64,000 bases of DNA, from contig NZ_CP081149.1 in the NCBI RefSeq assembly GCF_019665785.1, forward strand, positions 248,001 through 312,000, in the 5' to 3' direction. The notes under the pieces were generated by a model, which worked only from the letters and a program-made list of their open reading frames with translations, did not search any database and was not told the origin of the DNA. This DNA is from Deefgea piscis. GTDB lineage: Bacteria; Pseudomonadota; Gammaproteobacteria; Burkholderiales; Chitinibacteraceae. Numbering within the stretch: position 1 is the stretch's first letter; each line of letters starts with the position of its first letter. Made by a program: the position numbers and the translations under genes. Below are positions 1 to 8,864 of this stretch, piece after piece.

Positions 1-870
1 ATTGTTATACGGGTGCGTATTATTAAAGGCGAATAAATACAGCGCAAACAACACGGCTAGCATCAAGCCGGTATGATGCTGCGCCAAAGCAAAACGGATA
101 TTGTCACGGGTTCGAGACAACACCAGCGGCAAGAAAATAAGGCAATAACAAAATAAGAAAAAAAACACATTGCCACTATTTAAAGCAAAGGGTGGATGCA
201 TACTGCGATCACCCACGGCCACGCCTTTATTGAGCACTAAAAAAATAATAAATACCAATAAACCCAAGCCAATCGGCCAGCAATTTCGAGCAAAAGCCAA
301 TAAATTAGCGCGATTAACACTAAATTGGGTTTGTTGCAGCCAGCACAATGCGGGAATGGCAATCAGCCAAATCACATTATTTTGCCGTATTCCCATACTC
401 AAAATTAAAATAAAACAGCCGAGTAAATAACGCTGCCGCAAACATAAATACAAGCCAGCTAGAATAAAAAATAGCGACGCCACATCGTTATAAATCAAAA
501 AGAAAAACGGAAAAATCGTCGGAAAAACAGCAAATTGAACCACGCGTTCAACACTCGTTGTTTGCTGCAACACGCGATTTGATTGATAAAAAAAGGCAAT
601 ACACCCCAAACCGAGCGCCGCACTAAAACCACGTAATAAGGCGGTTGAATCTGAATTAAACAAGCGAACGATCCAAGACATTAAATAATGATAACCAGAA
701 ACACTGGTTAAAAATGGGTCATGAATCAATCGACCTGAAGCATAAGTCACGATTTGCGATAAATTGGTATGCTCGTCAACGCGTAGCGGGTCGGTTTTAA
801 AATAAATCCAGCCAATCAATACTAAGCCGAGCAATAAAATTGCATTAAGGTAGTGATTAATTTTATTCAT
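1..870 (-). CDS. ALG10/DIE2-like membrane glycosyltransferase, partial
   Basis: Open for 290 codons from an ATG at 870 to the window edge, so the C-terminus is missing. Very hydrophobic, with many membrane segments. It carries the order of motifs I know from eukaryotic ALG10 (dolichyl-phosphate-glucose alpha-1,2-glucosyltransferase of the ER): an acidic loop after the first helix (VDEHTNLSQ, about residues 31-39), a DPFLTSVSGYHYL stretch matching the ALG10 WDPMITTLPGLYL region, VFPT, IRQNNVIW (ALG10: FRQTNIIW), VLNKGVAVGDRSMH (ALG10: VVNGGIVIGDRSSH) and THPYN at the cut end. By family it should transfer a sugar from a polyprenyl-phosphate donor at the membrane; donor and acceptor are unknown. 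No partner gene is visible. Family assignment is fairly sure; function in this cell is inference. Confidence 0.75.
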   Translation of the reverse strand, partial: MNKINHYLNAILLLGLVLIGWIYFKTDPLRVDEHTNLSQIVTYASGRLIHDPFLTSVSGYHYLMSWIVRLFNSDSTALLRGFSAALGLGCIAFFYQSNRVLQQTTSVERVVQFAVFPTIFPFFFLIYNDVASLFFILAGLYLCLRQRYLLGCFILILSMGIRQNNVIWLIAIPALCWLQQTQFSVNRANLLAFARNCWPIGLGLLVFIIFLVLNKGVAVGDRSMHPPFALNSGNVFFFLFCYCLIFLPLVLSRTRDNIRFALAQHHTGLMLAVLFALYLFAFNNTHPYNN

Positions 871-1084
871 GATTGACTCCAAATCCCGATATTGCGGGCA
901 GGAGTGATGATGATCTGGCATGAAATGCCGAAGATTAGAGTTTGCATTGTTTCCTTCCATCCATTGGGATGACCTCGTAGCGGGTCATTTATGCTGACTA
1001 TGCCACAATGGAAAATGAAAGAAATCAAAAAAACCAATAACTCGACTTAAATCAAAAAAGGGCGTTACTTTTCAGCAACCACTT

Positions 1085-1110
1085 AAAAAAATGGCCTGCA
1101 AAGCAGGCCA
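1085..1110 (-). terminator. Intrinsic terminator of the 3750-1122 operon
   Basis: A perfect 8-bp stem (TGGCCTGC/GCAGGCCA, 1092-1110) with a 3-nt loop. Read on the minus strand it is followed by seven T, 12 bases after the stop codon of the methyltransferase gene. Confidence 0.85.
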
Positions 1111-1121
1111 GATACGACGAT

Positions 1122-2150
1122 TTAAACGCGCAATAGCGCGATTTTAAGTGGGTGCTGACCATCTGATGTTGGGAAATCGCTATCAGGCTTAATCCATTCC
1201 ATGCTGCTGATTGGGCGGCCGGCTTTAGTCGCCGAGCGCTCAAGTTGATCGAGCCAAGCATCGCGTGACACTTGCGCAACGTTATTGCAACAAATCAGCG
1301 TACCGCCTTCGTTGGTCGACAATAGCGCGGGCTTAAACACTGAGGCGTAATCATTGACCAAATCAACCACGCCAAACGGGCTTTTCGAGAAGCGAGGTGG
1401 ATCGAGCATCACCAAATCAAATTGCTGTTTTTCCAGTTTTGGGAACGTTGGCATGCGTTTACCGCGCACCATTGTCGCCTGACCTTTACCTGATAATTGA
1501 TTCAACGCCGCAAAAGCATCCGATTGCACAAAGCGCACGCGGATCGGCAAATCGTTGAGTTTGGCATTGTCTTTACCCACCAATAAACTCGACTCAGCAA
1601 AATCAATATTCACTACATGGCGGGCACCGGCTTTGGCGGCAGCAATACCCACGCCGCAGGTGTAGGCAAATAGATTGAGCACGGATTTGCCTGCGGCTTC
1701 TTGCATCACGCGACGACGGCCGGCGCGTAAATCCAAAAATAACCATGGATCTTGACCGTTGTGGCGACCTTGAATGCGGTAATTCACACCCAGTTCTTGA
1801 GCAATGCGTGGCTCGTAAGCGATGATTTCTTCGGCTTCGGTCAGACGATTCATCACCCGCGAATTGCCGTGGCTGCGATCGTTATACACGAGGGCGCAAG
1901 CTGGGTAAGTGCGGGCATAAAACGCTTCGATTTCAGCGTATTGTTCAATCGACAAAGCGCGGTGGAAGGTTTGAATCAGGATTAAGTCGTTGTAACGATC
2001 AATGGTTAAGCCAGGTACGCCTTCAATACTGCCGTGAAATAAGCGATAAGTATTGGTTTGCTCGGCGGCGAGTTGCGTAATTAAATCCGCGCGGTTGGCT
2101 AACGCCGTATCCAATAAGGAAAACAATGGTTCTTGCATGGTATCAGTCAT
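1122..2150 (-). CDS. Class I SAM-dependent methyltransferase, RlmI/RlmK-like
   Basis: 342 residues. A Rossmann SAM-binding motif (NLFAYTCGVGIAAAKAGA, about 160-177) and the catalytic motif DPPRFSKS identify the COG1092-type methyltransferases that modify cytosine C5 or guanine in 23S rRNA. The N-terminal PUA domain of RlmI is absent; instead a region like the central part of these enzymes (GVPGLTIDRYNDLILIQTF) starts near residue 43. Substrate therefore uncertain: rRNA by family, not proven. The ATG at 2150 follows a GAGATAG ribosome site. It lies 28 bases after the flavoprotein gene and ends in the terminator at 1085-1110, so the two probably form one transcript. Confidence 0.8.
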   Translation of the reverse strand: MTDTMQEPLFSLLDTALANRADLITQLAAEQTNTYRLFHGSIEGVPGLTIDRYNDLILIQTFHRALSIEQYAEIEAFYARTYPACALVYNDRSHGNSRVMNRLTEAEEIIAYEPRIAQELGVNYRIQGRHNGQDPWLFLDLRAGRRRVMQEAAGKSVLNLFAYTCGVGIAAAKAGARHVVNIDFAESSLLVGKDNAKLNDLPIRVRFVQSDAFAALNQLSGKGQATMVRGKRMPTFPKLEKQQFDLVMLDPPRFSKSPFGVVDLVNDYASVFKPALLSTNEGGTLICCNNVAQVSRDAWLDQLERSATKAGRPISSMEWIKPDSDFPTSDGQHPLKIALLRV

Positions 2151-2178
2151 GGTCTATCTCAATTAAATTGTAATGGGT

Positions 2179-3750
2179 TTATTCTTGGGTCGGTTTGCGG
2201 GCGCGCTTGGCTTTTGCAGACACAACATCCACTTCTTCGGCCGCAGGTGCTTCGGCGACTTTCCGGACGCGTTTTGGCTTCACCGGCGCAGCTTCAAGTT
2301 CCGTGCTCACTGCAGGTACTGCTTTCGCAGCACGTGTTTTGGGTTTTTCAGCTGTGGCGGCAATTGCTTCTGCTACATCAACCTTGGCTTTACTCACCCG
2401 CTTGGCTTTCACTGGCACTGCTTCGCTATCCAGTGCAGCACTCGCTTTAGGCTTGGCCACTTTACGTTCAGCGGTGCTGGTAGCGGCTTTTTTAGGTTTA
2501 GTCTCCAAGGCAGTTGCTGCTTGCAAGCAATTGATCACGCCCAAGCCTGCTGCACGGCCGCTACTAAAACATGCGGTGAGTAAATAGCCACCAGTTGGCG
2601 CTTCCCAATCGAGCATTTCACCAGCACAAAACACTTTAGGCGCGGACTTCAGCATTAAATTCGCATCTAACGCAGCAAAGCTCACGCCACCGGCAGTGCT
2701 AATGGCTTCATCCAGCGGGCGCGGTGCCAATAGTGTAATGGCTAATGATTTAATCGCCGCTGCCAATTTCGCCGGTTGCATAAAGTCTTCTTTACTCACC
2801 AATTCACGCAATAAGCCGGCTTTCACGCCTTCAATCCCCAGCTTGCGGCGTAAATGATTCGCCATCGAATCAGCGCCGCGCGGCAACGATAATTCTTCGG
2901 TAATACGCGCCAATGATTTTTGTGGCACTAAATCCAACCACAAGGTCGCACTGCCGTGTTCGGCAATGTCGTCTCGCAATTGGCTAGACAGCGCATACAC
3001 CAAGCTGCCTTCAACACCGCCTGCGGTGAGGACAAATTCACCGACTTTTTTTGCATCGTGCGGGCGAGTTGCTGCCGCAACGGTTTTAAGTGGGCTACCC
3101 GCAAATTTTTCACTTAAATGCGTGCTCCAAGCGACATCAAAACCGCAATTGGCCGGTTTTAATGGCACGATATCCACGCCTTGCTCGGCCAATAATGGCA
3201 CCCAAGCGCCATCTGAGCCGAGCTTAGCCCAGCTACCACCACCTAGAGCCAAAACCACGGCATCAAATGTCAGCTGAACTTCACCTTCTGGATTGGCAAA
3301 GCGCAGCGCTTGGTTTTTATCCCAACCTAACCAGCGATGACGAACATGAAATTTAACGCCGCTGGCTTTAAGCCGCGCTAACCACGCACGCAATAATGGT
3401 GCGGCTTTCATTTCTTTGGGAAAGACTCGCCCGGAAGAGCCAATAAAAGTTTCAATACCTAAATCATGTACCCATGCAGTGAGTGCATTGGCACCGAATT
3501 GTTCAATCATTGGCGCGAGGTTTTGGCTCGCTGAGCCGTAACGGCCTAAAAATTGAGCCGCATCTTCAGCATGGGTAATATTCATTCCGCCGACACCGGC
3601 CAATAAAAATTTACGTCCAACCGAAGGCATTGCATCAAATAATTCTACTGAAAATCCAGCCGCAGCAATCACTTCGGCCGCCATCAAGCCAGCAGGGCCA
3701 CCACCAATAATGGCAACAGAGGGAGAGGCAGTCGATTTTTTCTTAGGCAT
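2179..3750 (-). CDS. HI0933/YhiN-family flavoprotein with basic low-complexity tail
   Basis: A GG-x-P-A-G-L FAD-binding motif (VAIIGGGPAGLMAAE) close to the N-terminus, then GRKFLLAGVGGMNITH, ALGGGSWAKLGSDG and a C-terminal second FAD contact (CAGEMLDWEAPTGGYLLTACFSSGRAAG), as in the HI0933-like (BaiN/YhiN) oxidoreductases. The reaction is unknown for most members. After the enzyme domain come about 110 residues rich in Ala, Lys, Pro and Arg, with KPKRVRK, KAKRVSK and KAKRARK blocks, resembling histone H1/AlgP tails; this is not usual in the family. An in-frame ATG at 3807 lacks a ribosome site and would add 19 residues; the ATG at 3750 starts at the typical lysine-rich leader and is preferred. 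Confidence 0.85.
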   Translation of the reverse strand: MPKKKSTASPSVAIIGGGPAGLMAAEVIAAAGFSVELFDAMPSVGRKFLLAGVGGMNITHAEDAAQFLGRYGSASQNLAPMIEQFGANALTAWVHDLGIETFIGSSGRVFPKEMKAAPLLRAWLARLKASGVKFHVRHRWLGWDKNQALRFANPEGEVQLTFDAVVLALGGGSWAKLGSDGAWVPLLAEQGVDIVPLKPANCGFDVAWSTHLSEKFAGSPLKTVAAATRPHDAKKVGEFVLTAGGVEGSLVYALSSQLRDDIAEHGSATLWLDLVPQKSLARITEELSLPRGADSMANHLRRKLGIEGVKAGLLRELVSKEDFMQPAKLAAAIKSLAITLLAPRPLDEAISTAGGVSFAALDANLMLKSAPKVFCAGEMLDWEAPTGGYLLTACFSSGRAAGLGVINCLQAATALETKPKKAATSTAERKVAKPKASAALDSEAVPVKAKRVSKAKVDVAEAIAATAEKPKTRAAKAVPAVSTELEAAPVKPKRVRKVAEAPAAEEVDVVSAKAKRARKPTQE

Positions 3751-3897
3751 AGGAAATCCAAACTCAAAGGCAATAAAACGCGAAGGCTCTCTTATACCGA
3801 AATTCATCGGCTAAGACTGCACAATTTGCTGTTTTTACGCATTTTTTACTGGAAAAACCGCCCGTCCAGATCAAGATCAATCGCCACCAGATATCGA

Positions 3898-5850
3898 TCA
3901 AGCGATTTGTGAGGATAAAAAGCGGGTCAGCTCAGCCAACGGTAATGGCCGTGAGAAATAATATCCTTGAATTTCATCGCAATGCAGCTGCGCCAAAACG
4001 GCCAAATGCGCCTCAGTTTCCACCCCTTCGGCAATCACCGTTAAGCCCAGATTATGCCCCAAGCGAACGATGGCATCGACAATGGCTGCGTCTTGGTTGC
4101 CAGACACCAAATTACCGACAAAACTTTGGTCAATTTTTAATTTATTAATCGGGAATCGTCTTAAGTAGGACAGACTTGAATAACCGGTACCAAAATCATC
4201 AATCGACAGCATCACCCCTAAATCGCGTAATTGCTGCAACAATTCAATTGTATGATCGGCGTCTTGCATCACCACACTTTCTGTAATTTCTAATTCAATC
4301 CATGCCGGATCAACAGCCGTGGTTTGCAAAACTTGACGCACTAAAGACAAAAAATGCGGGTGCTGAAACTGCCGAACCGAGATATTAATCGCCACAATCA
4401 GTGGCGTACCGGCGTCTTGCCAAGCTTTAGCCTGCTGGCAAGCGGTACGTAAAATCCAATCGCCCATCGGAATAATCAGTCCGGATTCTTCCGCCAAGGG
4501 AATAAACTCAATCGGTGAAACCAATTTACCAAGATGATGCCAACGAATTAAACACTCAACACCAATAATCTGTAATGAATGAATATGCGCTTGGGGTTGA
4601 AAATACAGCTGCAATTGATTGCGTTCGATCGCATAGCGCAAATCGGCCTCAAGTGCCAAACGCTCTATGGCACGTGCATTCATTTCTTGATCGTAATAAC
4701 GTAAGGCATTACCACCTTGCTGCTGCGCTTGCTCAAGTGCCGCATCCATATTGCGAATTAAGGTCACCGCATCACCGCCATCTTGTGGATAAATGGCGCC
4801 GCCCATACTCAAGGTTAAAAATAACTCATGACCGGCAATTAAAATGCCGACTTGCAAGGCATCGTGCAGCTCTTTGGATAGCAACTCTGGCGGCCGCTCT
4901 TCACCGCTTAAATCCAATAAAGCCGCAAAATATGAACTCTCAAATCGATATAAAACCCCACCAAATTGTTGAATAATCGGCTGTAATCTGGCGGTGACGG
5001 CAACCAATAATTCATCACCCGCTTCATAACCCAAACCGCCTTGCACCCGCTGAAAACGATCAATCGCAATCAAAATAACCGCATACGGCGTATCACCCAA
5101 TGCGGCAATATCAGCTTCAAAAACGCGGCGGTTGAGTAAATCAGTCAAGCGATCATGGCGTGCGGCATGGGCTAATTTTTTCTCTGCGCGCTGACGCGCA
5201 TGAATGTAATACGCGACCAATATCGCAATCACGACAATCGCCAAGCTATACGCCAGCACCAGCTTCACCATCACGCTAACGTCATACAATGACCGACGAC
5301 TTGCCGTTTCGATTTCTTGACTCACATCGACAAAAGAGCGATCCAATTGCAATAACAATTCATTGGTATCAATAGCGCTTTCGACCAAAATAGCCCTTGC
5401 TTCATCCGCATCAACCGGATTGCTACTCATCACATGCTCTAGCTTTTCGGCCAATAGTTGCGCATTTTCATTCATGGCCATAATCGCAATGTGCCGAGGA
5501 TGTTGATGCCGCTTCGGATTGGATTGCTCTACCAGCTGAGTTAAGCGTAATTGATTGTCGCGGTATTTCTTTTTGAACTGTGCTTGATTGAGCCCATAAG
5601 CAAAGTATTGATTCATGATGACTTGGCGTTCAGTGACCTTGGTTTTGAGCTCACTGATGGTGCGCAAAATTGGGACTGATTCATTCACCAAAGGCTGAAT
5701 CACCGCGTTCACTTGCTTGCCACTATAAAGCACGATAATGCTCAGCAATAAACCAAGACCAATCACGACCGCAAAAAAGAAATAAACGCCAAATTGAGAA
5801 ATCAGCGGTTTCAACCACTGACAACAGCGTCGAGTCAACGAATGACGCAT
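3898..5850 (-). CDS. Membrane-bound GGDEF-EAL protein, likely c-di-GMP phosphodiesterase
   Basis: 650 residues. One transmembrane helix near residues 20-43, a periplasmic helical sensor region to about 190, and a second helix at about 192-214. The GGDEF domain is degenerate: the active-site loop reads RFESSYF, so cyclase activity is not expected. The EAL domain keeps the metal and catalytic motifs: ECLIRWHH (ECL for EAL, glutamate kept), NISVRQFQ, LEITES, DDFGTGYSS, KIDQSFV and AEGVET. By family it hydrolyses c-di-GMP to pGpG under control of a periplasmic signal. It stands alone, 90 bases from the BCCT gene on the same strand. The ligand is unknown. Confidence 0.88.
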   Translation of the reverse strand: MRHSLTRRCCQWLKPLISQFGVYFFFAVVIGLGLLLSIIVLYSGKQVNAVIQPLVNESVPILRTISELKTKVTERQVIMNQYFAYGLNQAQFKKKYRDNQLRLTQLVEQSNPKRHQHPRHIAIMAMNENAQLLAEKLEHVMSSNPVDADEARAILVESAIDTNELLLQLDRSFVDVSQEIETASRRSLYDVSVMVKLVLAYSLAIVVIAILVAYYIHARQRAEKKLAHAARHDRLTDLLNRRVFEADIAALGDTPYAVILIAIDRFQRVQGGLGYEAGDELLVAVTARLQPIIQQFGGVLYRFESSYFAALLDLSGEERPPELLSKELHDALQVGILIAGHELFLTLSMGGAIYPQDGGDAVTLIRNMDAALEQAQQQGGNALRYYDQEMNARAIERLALEADLRYAIERNQLQLYFQPQAHIHSLQIIGVECLIRWHHLGKLVSPIEFIPLAEESGLIIPMGDWILRTACQQAKAWQDAGTPLIVAINISVRQFQHPHFLSLVRQVLQTTAVDPAWIELEITESVVMQDADHTIELLQQLRDLGVMLSIDDFGTGYSSLSYLRRFPINKLKIDQSFVGNLVSGNQDAAIVDAIVRLGHNLGLTVIAEGVETEAHLAVLAQLHCDEIQGYYFSRPLPLAELTRFLSSQIA

Positions 5851-5900
5851 TTAACCTACTTATCAAGAAAGAATGGTGTATTTTTTATAGCGTATAAGTT

Positions 5901-5928
5901 GAAACAGCGCACAAATGTGCGCTGTTTC
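5901..5928 (-). terminator. Palindrome, probable terminator of the BCCT gene
   Basis: Perfect 13-bp arms (GAAACAGCGCACA/TGTGCGCTGTTTC) around AA, 12 bases beyond the BCCT stop codon. The following minus-strand sequence is AACTTATACG and not a clean T-run, so it may be a weak terminator or an mRNA-stabilising hairpin. Confidence 0.6.
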
Positions 5929-5939
5929 TTTACGATAAA

Positions 5940-7949
5940 TCAACGATGAGATGGTGCATGCTGCAATAAAGCGGCGTCCGCATTGAGCGAAAGACTCAAA
6001 TGCCGCTCATATTGCTTCAAAATATCGGCCAGCACTTCGGATTCAACCAAAGACTGCACGTCATAACCCTTGCGACCATCGGTAAAATAAGTCGTCGGTT
6101 CAAACGTCTCAGCTTGCTCTGAGGTCGGTAAAGCGGTATTGGCTAAAGCAAAATCAGGTACTAGTTTTTGCGTACACGCCACGCCATAAACAAAATCACG
6201 CAACTGATTTTGGGTGACTTCCAATTGCACTTTATCTTCGCTAATGCGCTCAACCTTGGCTTGAACGCCATTTTTAAGCAATTCTTCGGCAATTTTTTCC
6301 ATCGCCGGCTGCACCGTATCGCTTAAAAAAGCCCGAACATCTTGCTGTGTAGGCTGACGTAAAATCTGCACCAAGCGTGAACGCCAGCGTTGGCCATTCC
6401 AAAAATTACTCGCATGCGATAATTTTTGCTGTGCATGCAATTCATCCGCTCGCAAACCTTTGAGCAAACTAAAGCACAGCAATAGCATCACTACCGCAAA
6501 CGGCAAAGCCGCCACTATGGTCATCGATTGCAAAGCTTTTAAACCGCCAGCGGTCAATAAGCAACCGGCAACCAAACCCAAAATCACCGCCCAAAATAAG
6601 CGTTGCCACACTGGTGATTGGGTATTGCCACGGCTGGCAATATTATCGATCACAAAAGCGCCCGAATCGGCAGAAGTCACGAAGAAAATCGCAATCAATA
6701 CCAAGGCAACGGCTGAGCTCAAGCTAGCTAGTGGTAAATAATCAAGGAAAGTAAACAACAGCGCATCGACATTACCCGCACTGGCACCCAGCGCGCCCAT
6801 CGCGGTATGGGTATCGACCCAAATGGCAGCATTGCCAAATACGGTCATCCACAAGAAATTAAACGTTGCTGGAATCACCAAAACGCCAACGATGAATTCG
6901 CGGATGGTGCGACCACGCGAAATCCGCGCGATAAACATACCAACAAACGGTGCCCAAGAGATCCACCAAGCCCAATACAAAATGGTCCAACCTTGGTACC
7001 AGTTTTCTGAATTGGCCGGCTCATAAGTAAAATTGCGGAAAGTCAGTTGCACAACATTGGCTAAATAATTGCCAATATTTTCACTAAAGCTGCCCAATAA
7101 ATAGAGTGTTGGGCCCGCAATTAAAACAAACAGCATTAGGAAGATAGCTAGTGATAAATTAATTTCACTTAAGATTCTTACGCCCTTTCCCAAACCAGAT
7201 GCTGCCGATAAACCCGCTAAAGTCACAACGGCTGCGATTAAACCCAATTGCATCGGCAAGCCAGAAAAATCCCAGCCACTGACGTGAGTTAAACCTGCTG
7301 ACAGTTGTAAAACCCCATAACCTAGCGTGGTAGCAATCCCGAAAATCGTGCCGCACAGCGCAAACACATCGACCGCATGACCCCAAGGGCCATTAATACG
7401 ATCTTTTAAAATGGGATAAAGCCCCGAGCGCACGGTCAGCGGTAGATTGTAGCGAAAGCCAAAATAGGCCAGCACCAGCCCGACCACACCATAAATCGCC
7501 CAAGCATGAATCCCCCAATGAAAGAAGGTCATCAGCATGGCTTCGCGCGCAGCAGATGGCGTGCCAACGACGGCAGTGGGTGGCGCAATTAAATGCTGTA
7601 TTGGCTCGCCGACCCCGAAATACATCAGCCCTACGCCCATACCTGCAGCAAAAAGCATGGCGATCCACGAGGAAAACCGAAACTCGGGCTCGGCATCATC
7701 CGGTCCTAAGCGAATATTGCCGTAACGACTAATCGCGATACCAATTAATAAAATAACGAAAGCGGCGACAGCCAGAGTGTAAAACCAAGAAAAATACTCG
7801 GTAATCCAGCTTTTGCTGGAGTTAAAAATGTACTCAGCCTGACTCGGCGCAAGCATTGAAAATAGCAATAACACCAGCACTAAAGCCAAACTAGGTAGTA
7901 CTACTGGCCAACAAAAGGTCGTTCGTGTTGATAAGGTAGACGTCTTCAT
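5940..7949 (-). CDS. betT: BCCT-family betaine/choline transporter
   Basis: 669 residues with about twelve membrane helices. Family signatures are GMGVGLMYFGVGEPIQHL (helix 3 glycine stretch) and the tryptophan-rich WWISWAPFVGMFIARISRGR (helix 8). After the last helix there is a cytoplasmic C-terminal domain of roughly 150 residues, a length typical of proton-coupled BetT and not of short BCCT carriers. By family it imports choline, betaine or a similar quaternary amine for osmoprotection; the substrate cannot be fixed from sequence, and no betA/betB is present here. The start has a strong AAGGAG ribosome site. Confidence 0.88.
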   Translation of the reverse strand: MKTSTLSTRTTFCWPVVLPSLALVLVLLLFSMLAPSQAEYIFNSSKSWITEYFSWFYTLAVAAFVILLIGIAISRYGNIRLGPDDAEPEFRFSSWIAMLFAAGMGVGLMYFGVGEPIQHLIAPPTAVVGTPSAAREAMLMTFFHWGIHAWAIYGVVGLVLAYFGFRYNLPLTVRSGLYPILKDRINGPWGHAVDVFALCGTIFGIATTLGYGVLQLSAGLTHVSGWDFSGLPMQLGLIAAVVTLAGLSAASGLGKGVRILSEINLSLAIFLMLFVLIAGPTLYLLGSFSENIGNYLANVVQLTFRNFTYEPANSENWYQGWTILYWAWWISWAPFVGMFIARISRGRTIREFIVGVLVIPATFNFLWMTVFGNAAIWVDTHTAMGALGASAGNVDALLFTFLDYLPLASLSSAVALVLIAIFFVTSADSGAFVIDNIASRGNTQSPVWQRLFWAVILGLVAGCLLTAGGLKALQSMTIVAALPFAVVMLLLCFSLLKGLRADELHAQQKLSHASNFWNGQRWRSRLVQILRQPTQQDVRAFLSDTVQPAMEKIAEELLKNGVQAKVERISEDKVQLEVTQNQLRDFVYGVACTQKLVPDFALANTALPTSEQAETFEPTTYFTDGRKGYDVQSLVESEVLADILKQYERHLSLSLNADAALLQHAPSHR

Positions 7950-8097
7950 CCACTACTCCTTTTCATTTTCAGAAAAAACACCATAACATGCTGAACTCGA
8001 TCAACCCAGCCAAATATGTACATCTTTGTAAGGAAAGACGTGCTGAAAATGAAAAAATCATCGCCGTTTTCTAGTATGACTAATTCATATTTCAAAC

Positions 8098-8125
8098 ACA
8101 AAAAAGCCGCACTAACGGCGGCTTT
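8098..8125 (-). terminator. Intrinsic terminator after slyX
   Basis: Perfect 8-bp stem AAAGCCGC/GCGGCTTT (8103-8110 with 8118-8125), loop of seven, followed on the minus strand by a run of T. It lies about 90 bases downstream of slyX. Confidence 0.75.
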
Positions 8126-8211
8126 GGCGAGATAAAAACCCCATCATTGGATCAAAAGTGAATCCGCCTCAATTTCGAGCTGGCATCACCCTGATCAACA
8201 TAGAATACAGC

Positions 8212-8409
8212 TTAGTAATGCGGTGGAATTTCATCCAAAAGACTGCGTCCAGACTGCTCGGGGCCCACACTTCGTTCTTGTAAATAACTCACTTGCTGTT
8301 GCAAATGGTCAATTTGCTGCTGTTGCCGCGCGATGATTTGATTTAAATCATCGAGTAATTCGTCTTGCAATACAAGGCGGATTTCTAATTCGGTGATGCG
8401 CGCTTCCAT
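8212..8409 (-). CDS. slyX: SlyX family protein
   Basis: 65 residues starting MEARITELEIRLVLQDELL and ending DEIPPHY; the E-x-R-ITELE-x-RL coiled-coil start and the PPHY end are hallmarks of SlyX. One continuous predicted coiled coil rich in Gln. The function of SlyX is unknown; it was named from a phage phiX174 lysis locus in E. coli. Longer in-frame starts exist up to 8436, but the ATG at 8409 has GGAG spaced correctly and gives the family length. It stands alone with its own terminator. Confidence 0.85.
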   Translation of the reverse strand: MEARITELEIRLVLQDELLDDLNQIIARQQQQIDHLQQQVSYLQERSVGPEQSGRSLLDEIPPHY

Positions 8410-8551
8410 AATCACTCCAATAAACTTCAATATCAATTTGATGATACTCGCTTAGCGGCAGATTTCGTTTTTAAAACACTGAGCGCCGCTAGCCAAAATC
8501 AGCAACCCAAGGCAAGATAATGCTGAGATCAACCACCGCGCTATATATTCA

Positions 8552-8815
8552 ATGAGCATTCAATTTCAAGGTATCAATCTTTACACCCTGCCAGAAGCAC
8601 GCGATCAGGCGCCACAACTGCATGCCCGCATCGTTGAAGTGCACGGTGAATGGCTGATTTTATTTGGCAAAAAAATGGCCTTCACTGACGATGCCGATCT
8701 GGTGGCGATGCTGCGTGAAGCCGATCAAACCACACCGTCCATCTATAGCAGTAAAACCGCTGCGGCTGATTTTCTCGACCTCCATGCCAGCGCTTTTGCC
8801 AGTATCTCGTGTTAA
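8552..8815 (+). CDS. Small protein of unknown function
   Basis: 87 residues, MSIQFQGINLYTLPEARDQ..., with no signal peptide or membrane helix. I do not recognise the family. The composition is that of a small soluble alpha/beta protein, acidic in the middle (FTDDADLVAMLREADQ). No clear ribosome site precedes the ATG, which lowers confidence, but codon use is like the neighbours and no better frame competes. It faces away from slyX and converges on ygiQ. Confidence 0.5.
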   Translation: MSIQFQGINLYTLPEARDQAPQLHARIVEVHGEWLILFGKKMAFTDDADLVAMLREADQTTPSIYSSKTAAADFLDLHASAFASISC

Positions 8816-8864
8816 AAGTGGGTCATCGAACCAAGCCACAGCCGTAGCTTAGTTCAGCCTGGCG

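Noticed and set aside
969..988. Terminator-like hairpin ATGACC/GGTCAT
   Set aside because: Only six pairs, and no gene on the strand with the T-run.
1052..1279. 75-codon minus-strand frame
   Set aside because: Overlaps the methyltransferase gene in another frame and runs through its terminator.
2195..2587. 130-codon plus-strand frame opposite the flavoprotein tail
   Set aside because: Shadow of the Ala/Lys-rich repeat sequence.
7393..7668. 91-codon minus-strand frame inside the BCCT gene
   Set aside because: Same strand, other frame, with Cys/Arg/Trp-rich shadow composition.
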